64,000 nucleotides of DNA from Haliclona indistincta (taxonomy: Eukaryota > Porifera > Demospongiae > Haplosclerida > Chalinidae), in assembly GCA_964017065.1 (NCBI GenBank), contig OZ024783.1, positions 9,127,367 to 9,191,366 on the forward strand, written 5' to 3'. Positions 61,756 through 64,000 of the stretch are shown here, in pieces. The stretch's first letter is position 1; each line of letters opens with the position of its first letter. A program made the translations under genes and the position numbers. Below the pieces are notes generated by a model, which made no database searches, had not been told where the DNA came from, and saw only the letters and a program-made list of their open reading frames with translations.

Positions 61756-62620
61756 GAGGGATGGATGGATGAGTGAATGTGTGTGTTGTATAATGACAGA
61801 GCTATGCAGTGTGTGAAGGAAGTGAGCAGAATATACCTCAACTAATGTTGCTAGTAAGCTATATCCCTCATCTTGTGCTGTCTGCATCTGAACAGTTCTG
61901 AACAAAAAACAACAAAACACAATATTACACATCATTATGATCAGGATATAAAATAATAATAAATCGTTAAAAGAACATCACACAATAATACAAGCAATAG
62001 TACCATACTACTACTAAAGAACATCACACAATAATACAAGCAATAGTACCATACTACTACTAAAGAACATCACACAATAATACAAGCAATAGTACCGTAC
62101 TACTACTAAAGAACATCACACAATAATACAAGCAATAGTACCGTACTACTACTAAAGAACATCACACAATAATACAAGCAATAGTACCGTACTACTACTA
62201 AAGAACATCACACAATAATACAAGCAATAGTACCATACTACTACTAAAGAACATCACACAATAATACAAGCAATAGTACCGTACTACTACTAAAGAACAT
62301 CACACAATAATACAAGCAATAGTACTGTACTACTACTAAAGAACATCACACAATAATACAAGCAATAGTACCGTACTACTACTAAAGAACATCACACATA
62401 ATACAAGCAATAGTACAGTACTACTACTAAAGAACATCACACATAATACAAGCAATAGTACCGTACTACTACTAAAGAACATCACACATAATACAAGCAA
62501 TAGTACCGTACTACTACCATCAGTTGCTTACTTTACAACTGATGGTAGTAAATCAACAAAACCATCACTCTTTCTGTATTTCAACTATGTCTGCTAACAC
62601 TGGTTTTATCAAGACCATAA
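61756..62620. repeat. Duplicated segment, copy 2, expanded by a 46-bp minisatellite
   Basis: Flanks match 5882-6240. Between them the 46-base unit TAAAGAACATCACACAATAA plus 26 bases is present 12 times (about 61968-62515). The last three units lack one base. It ends at the same CTACCATCAGTTG hairpin. Confidence 0.9.
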
Positions 62621-63000
62621 ATGAATTATCATTGCCGATAGGCAATGATATGTAGGGATGACCTCGAATTAAGATGGCGGCTACTCATGTGTGAAAATTA
62701 GTTTTCGCACATATCTCTTCTGTTATACATTTCTACTGCATTTTAACTATCTCTGAGGGAATCTGAAGTGTAAGCGCTTGTAGGAAGTCCATGAAAGTCG
62801 CCGGGATTGCTTGCTTGACGACGAAAATCAAGATGGCGACTCTCAGGGAGCAAGTTGCAGATCTTCGCTGTTTTAGCGTTTATCGAGATTCTAGACATCT
62901 AGGATTGATCAGACGATTGTTCTGAGCATGGAAATACCTTTGGCGAAGCTGGCAGACGTTTCTAAAGTGGTAAAACAAAATCGCCGCCCACGCGAATTGT
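62621..63000 (+). other. Sequence with two AAGATGGCG motifs, no confirmed gene
   Basis: AAGATGGCGGC at 62671 and CAAGATGGCGA at 62830 resemble the YY1-type element that overlaps start codons in many animal genes. The second ATG opens only 31 codons (MATLREQVADLRCFSVYRDS...). Both could be first exons of unidentified genes, but no donor site convinces me. Confidence 0.25.
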
Positions 63001-63004
63001 TCAT

Positions 63005-63060
63005 CTTCTTTCTTCTTCTTCTTCTTCTTCTTCTTCTTCTTCTTCTTCTTCTTCTTCTTT
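63005..63060. repeat. (TTC)n microsatellite
   Basis: About 17 CTT units with one interruption. Poly-Arg, poly-Glu and similar frames across it are artefacts. Confidence 0.95.
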
Positions 63061-64000
63061 TGACAAGTCTAGCGCTGTCCTGAGTGAACGAATCACTATC
63101 AAACTTGCACCATCGCATGTGTATATATCTGGGGTAGTGCACTTAGTTCTTAGATAGGCATCAAACACTTCCAGAAGCGAGTAATCTTTGAAAAACATGG
63201 TTTTTGGACCGTTTTGGACTAGCGACTTCATTAATTAACCCTCTTGTCGCTACTGATCATTGACTCCGCCCACATCAGTTTTGAAACTGAGCTCGGTTCT
63301 CGCTTTCTCAGTGCTTTCTCTCTGCTCTGGGCGCTTCAGCGAGCAAGCTAGAGCCTAGAGGTATGAACAAGCAGTATACCATACCCTGGGTAACACTGAT
63401 CTGTCTATGCTGACATCATGACCCACGGTAGGCGCGAACCGGACGACGGTGATGATACCCGATCTCACTGAGCTATAGGCTACTAGTTTCTTACTCTACC
63501 CGGCGTAAGCTATACCCATAGGACCCCTGTGCTGTTGACAACTGGATATTGTTCATTGTAAAAAGCTAGAAGCCTCTGTGATCGTGATATCGACATCAAC
63601 ATGCAAGCCTGGGACTAGCTAGTCCACAGACTAGCCATGCCATCATAGTGTTCCACTGAGTTGTTAGTGTTAGTCTCTTCTTCATCCATCACAGTGCTAA
63701 GAAATATCATGTTATCAACTCATACTCTCAACCTCTCTAACTAATTTAAACCTTTTCATTATTCTTGTGATTGCCGATAATAACATTCCGTATTTCTTGA
63801 CTCTCCAGCTGTCTAGAGGCTATGTACCTTCTGATCTACTAGACTAGTACCTGCTGCTCAAAGGGTTGTAAAAATGAAATAAAAGCTATAGCATAGAATA
63901 CAGCTAATAAGTTCAAACTGATAGTGATCAAAAAAGTAACAGGAACAAGTAAAGTAAAAAAGTTTTAATAAAAAAACTAAAAAGTGTAGGGATGACGCAT
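63061..64000. other. Unassigned sequence to the window end
   Basis: No open frame of note and no RNA gene recognised. A CTAGTCCACAGACTAG hairpin lies near 63620. Confidence 0.4.

Noticed and set aside
61968..62515. CRISPR-like array
   Set aside because: The 46-bp units are contiguous with no unique spacers, and the genome is eukaryotic. It is a minisatellite.
62909..63231. Frames with poly-Arg or poly-Glu runs
   Set aside because: They arise from the TTC microsatellite at 63005-63060.

Overview
The window looks like AT-rich nuclear DNA of an early-branching metazoan. A demosponge is my best guess, with a cnidarian or other invertebrate possible. The reasons are metazoan-type snRNA genes, spliceosomal splice signals, no operons, and a dense mix of invertebrate transposon families (BEL/Pao, Ty3/Gypsy, DIRS-like, DUF3504/Crypton-like recombinases, P-element-like, IS630/Tc1-like and DDE_1 relics). 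I recognise no intact conventional host protein gene. Two 200-base N gaps (5682-5881, 61516-61715) sit in two copies of one duplicated segment.

Layout: 1-4.4 kb is a decayed BEL/Pao retrotransposon ending in a polypurine tract and LTR start. 4.4-10.3 kb holds no clear gene, but contains a tRNA-like SINE, P-element transposase relics and a second BEL end. 10.4-12.0 kb is a large palindrome followed by an apparently intact DUF3504 tyrosine recombinase gene. 12.04-12.22 kb is a candidate Sm-class snRNA gene of unknown identity. 12.2-16.7 kb has MITEs, a LINE relic and a broken Ulp1-like plus PHD-finger element. 16.7-17.5 kb is a 48-bp tandem array. 18.1-18.3 kb (minus strand) is a U2 snRNA gene whose folds and Sm site are kept but whose branch-site recognition sequence is changed. 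18.5-19.9 kb is a second, truncated DUF3504 gene with palindromes upstream. 20-35 kb is mostly diverged repeats and shuffled duplications.

35.2-40.3 kb is a young Ty3/Gypsy element (157-bp LTRs, one difference, TCAC target duplication) inserted into an unidentified reading frame. 41.2-44.7 kb contains an integrase-like relic, a 241-bp foldback element and two adjacent copies of a two-gene IS630-like transposon whose second gene encodes a SHOCT-like protein. 45-45.8 kb matches a non-autonomous element at 20.2 kb. 48.15-52.75 kb is a DIRS-like element with gag (apparently spliced), RT-RNase H and tyrosine recombinase all open. 53-64 kb has few recognisable items: an OTU-protease relic, a DDE_1 transposase relic, a 46-bp minisatellite and a TTC repeat.

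The most unusual signal is the snRNA pair. The U2 variant and the unidentified RNA share an exact 15-base upstream element (TGATACCCACTAGTA), exactly 14 bases of spacing and a GGGTATA box, on opposite strands 6 kb apart. This gives an internal rule for snRNA promoters in this genome and marks the second locus as a real small-RNA gene.
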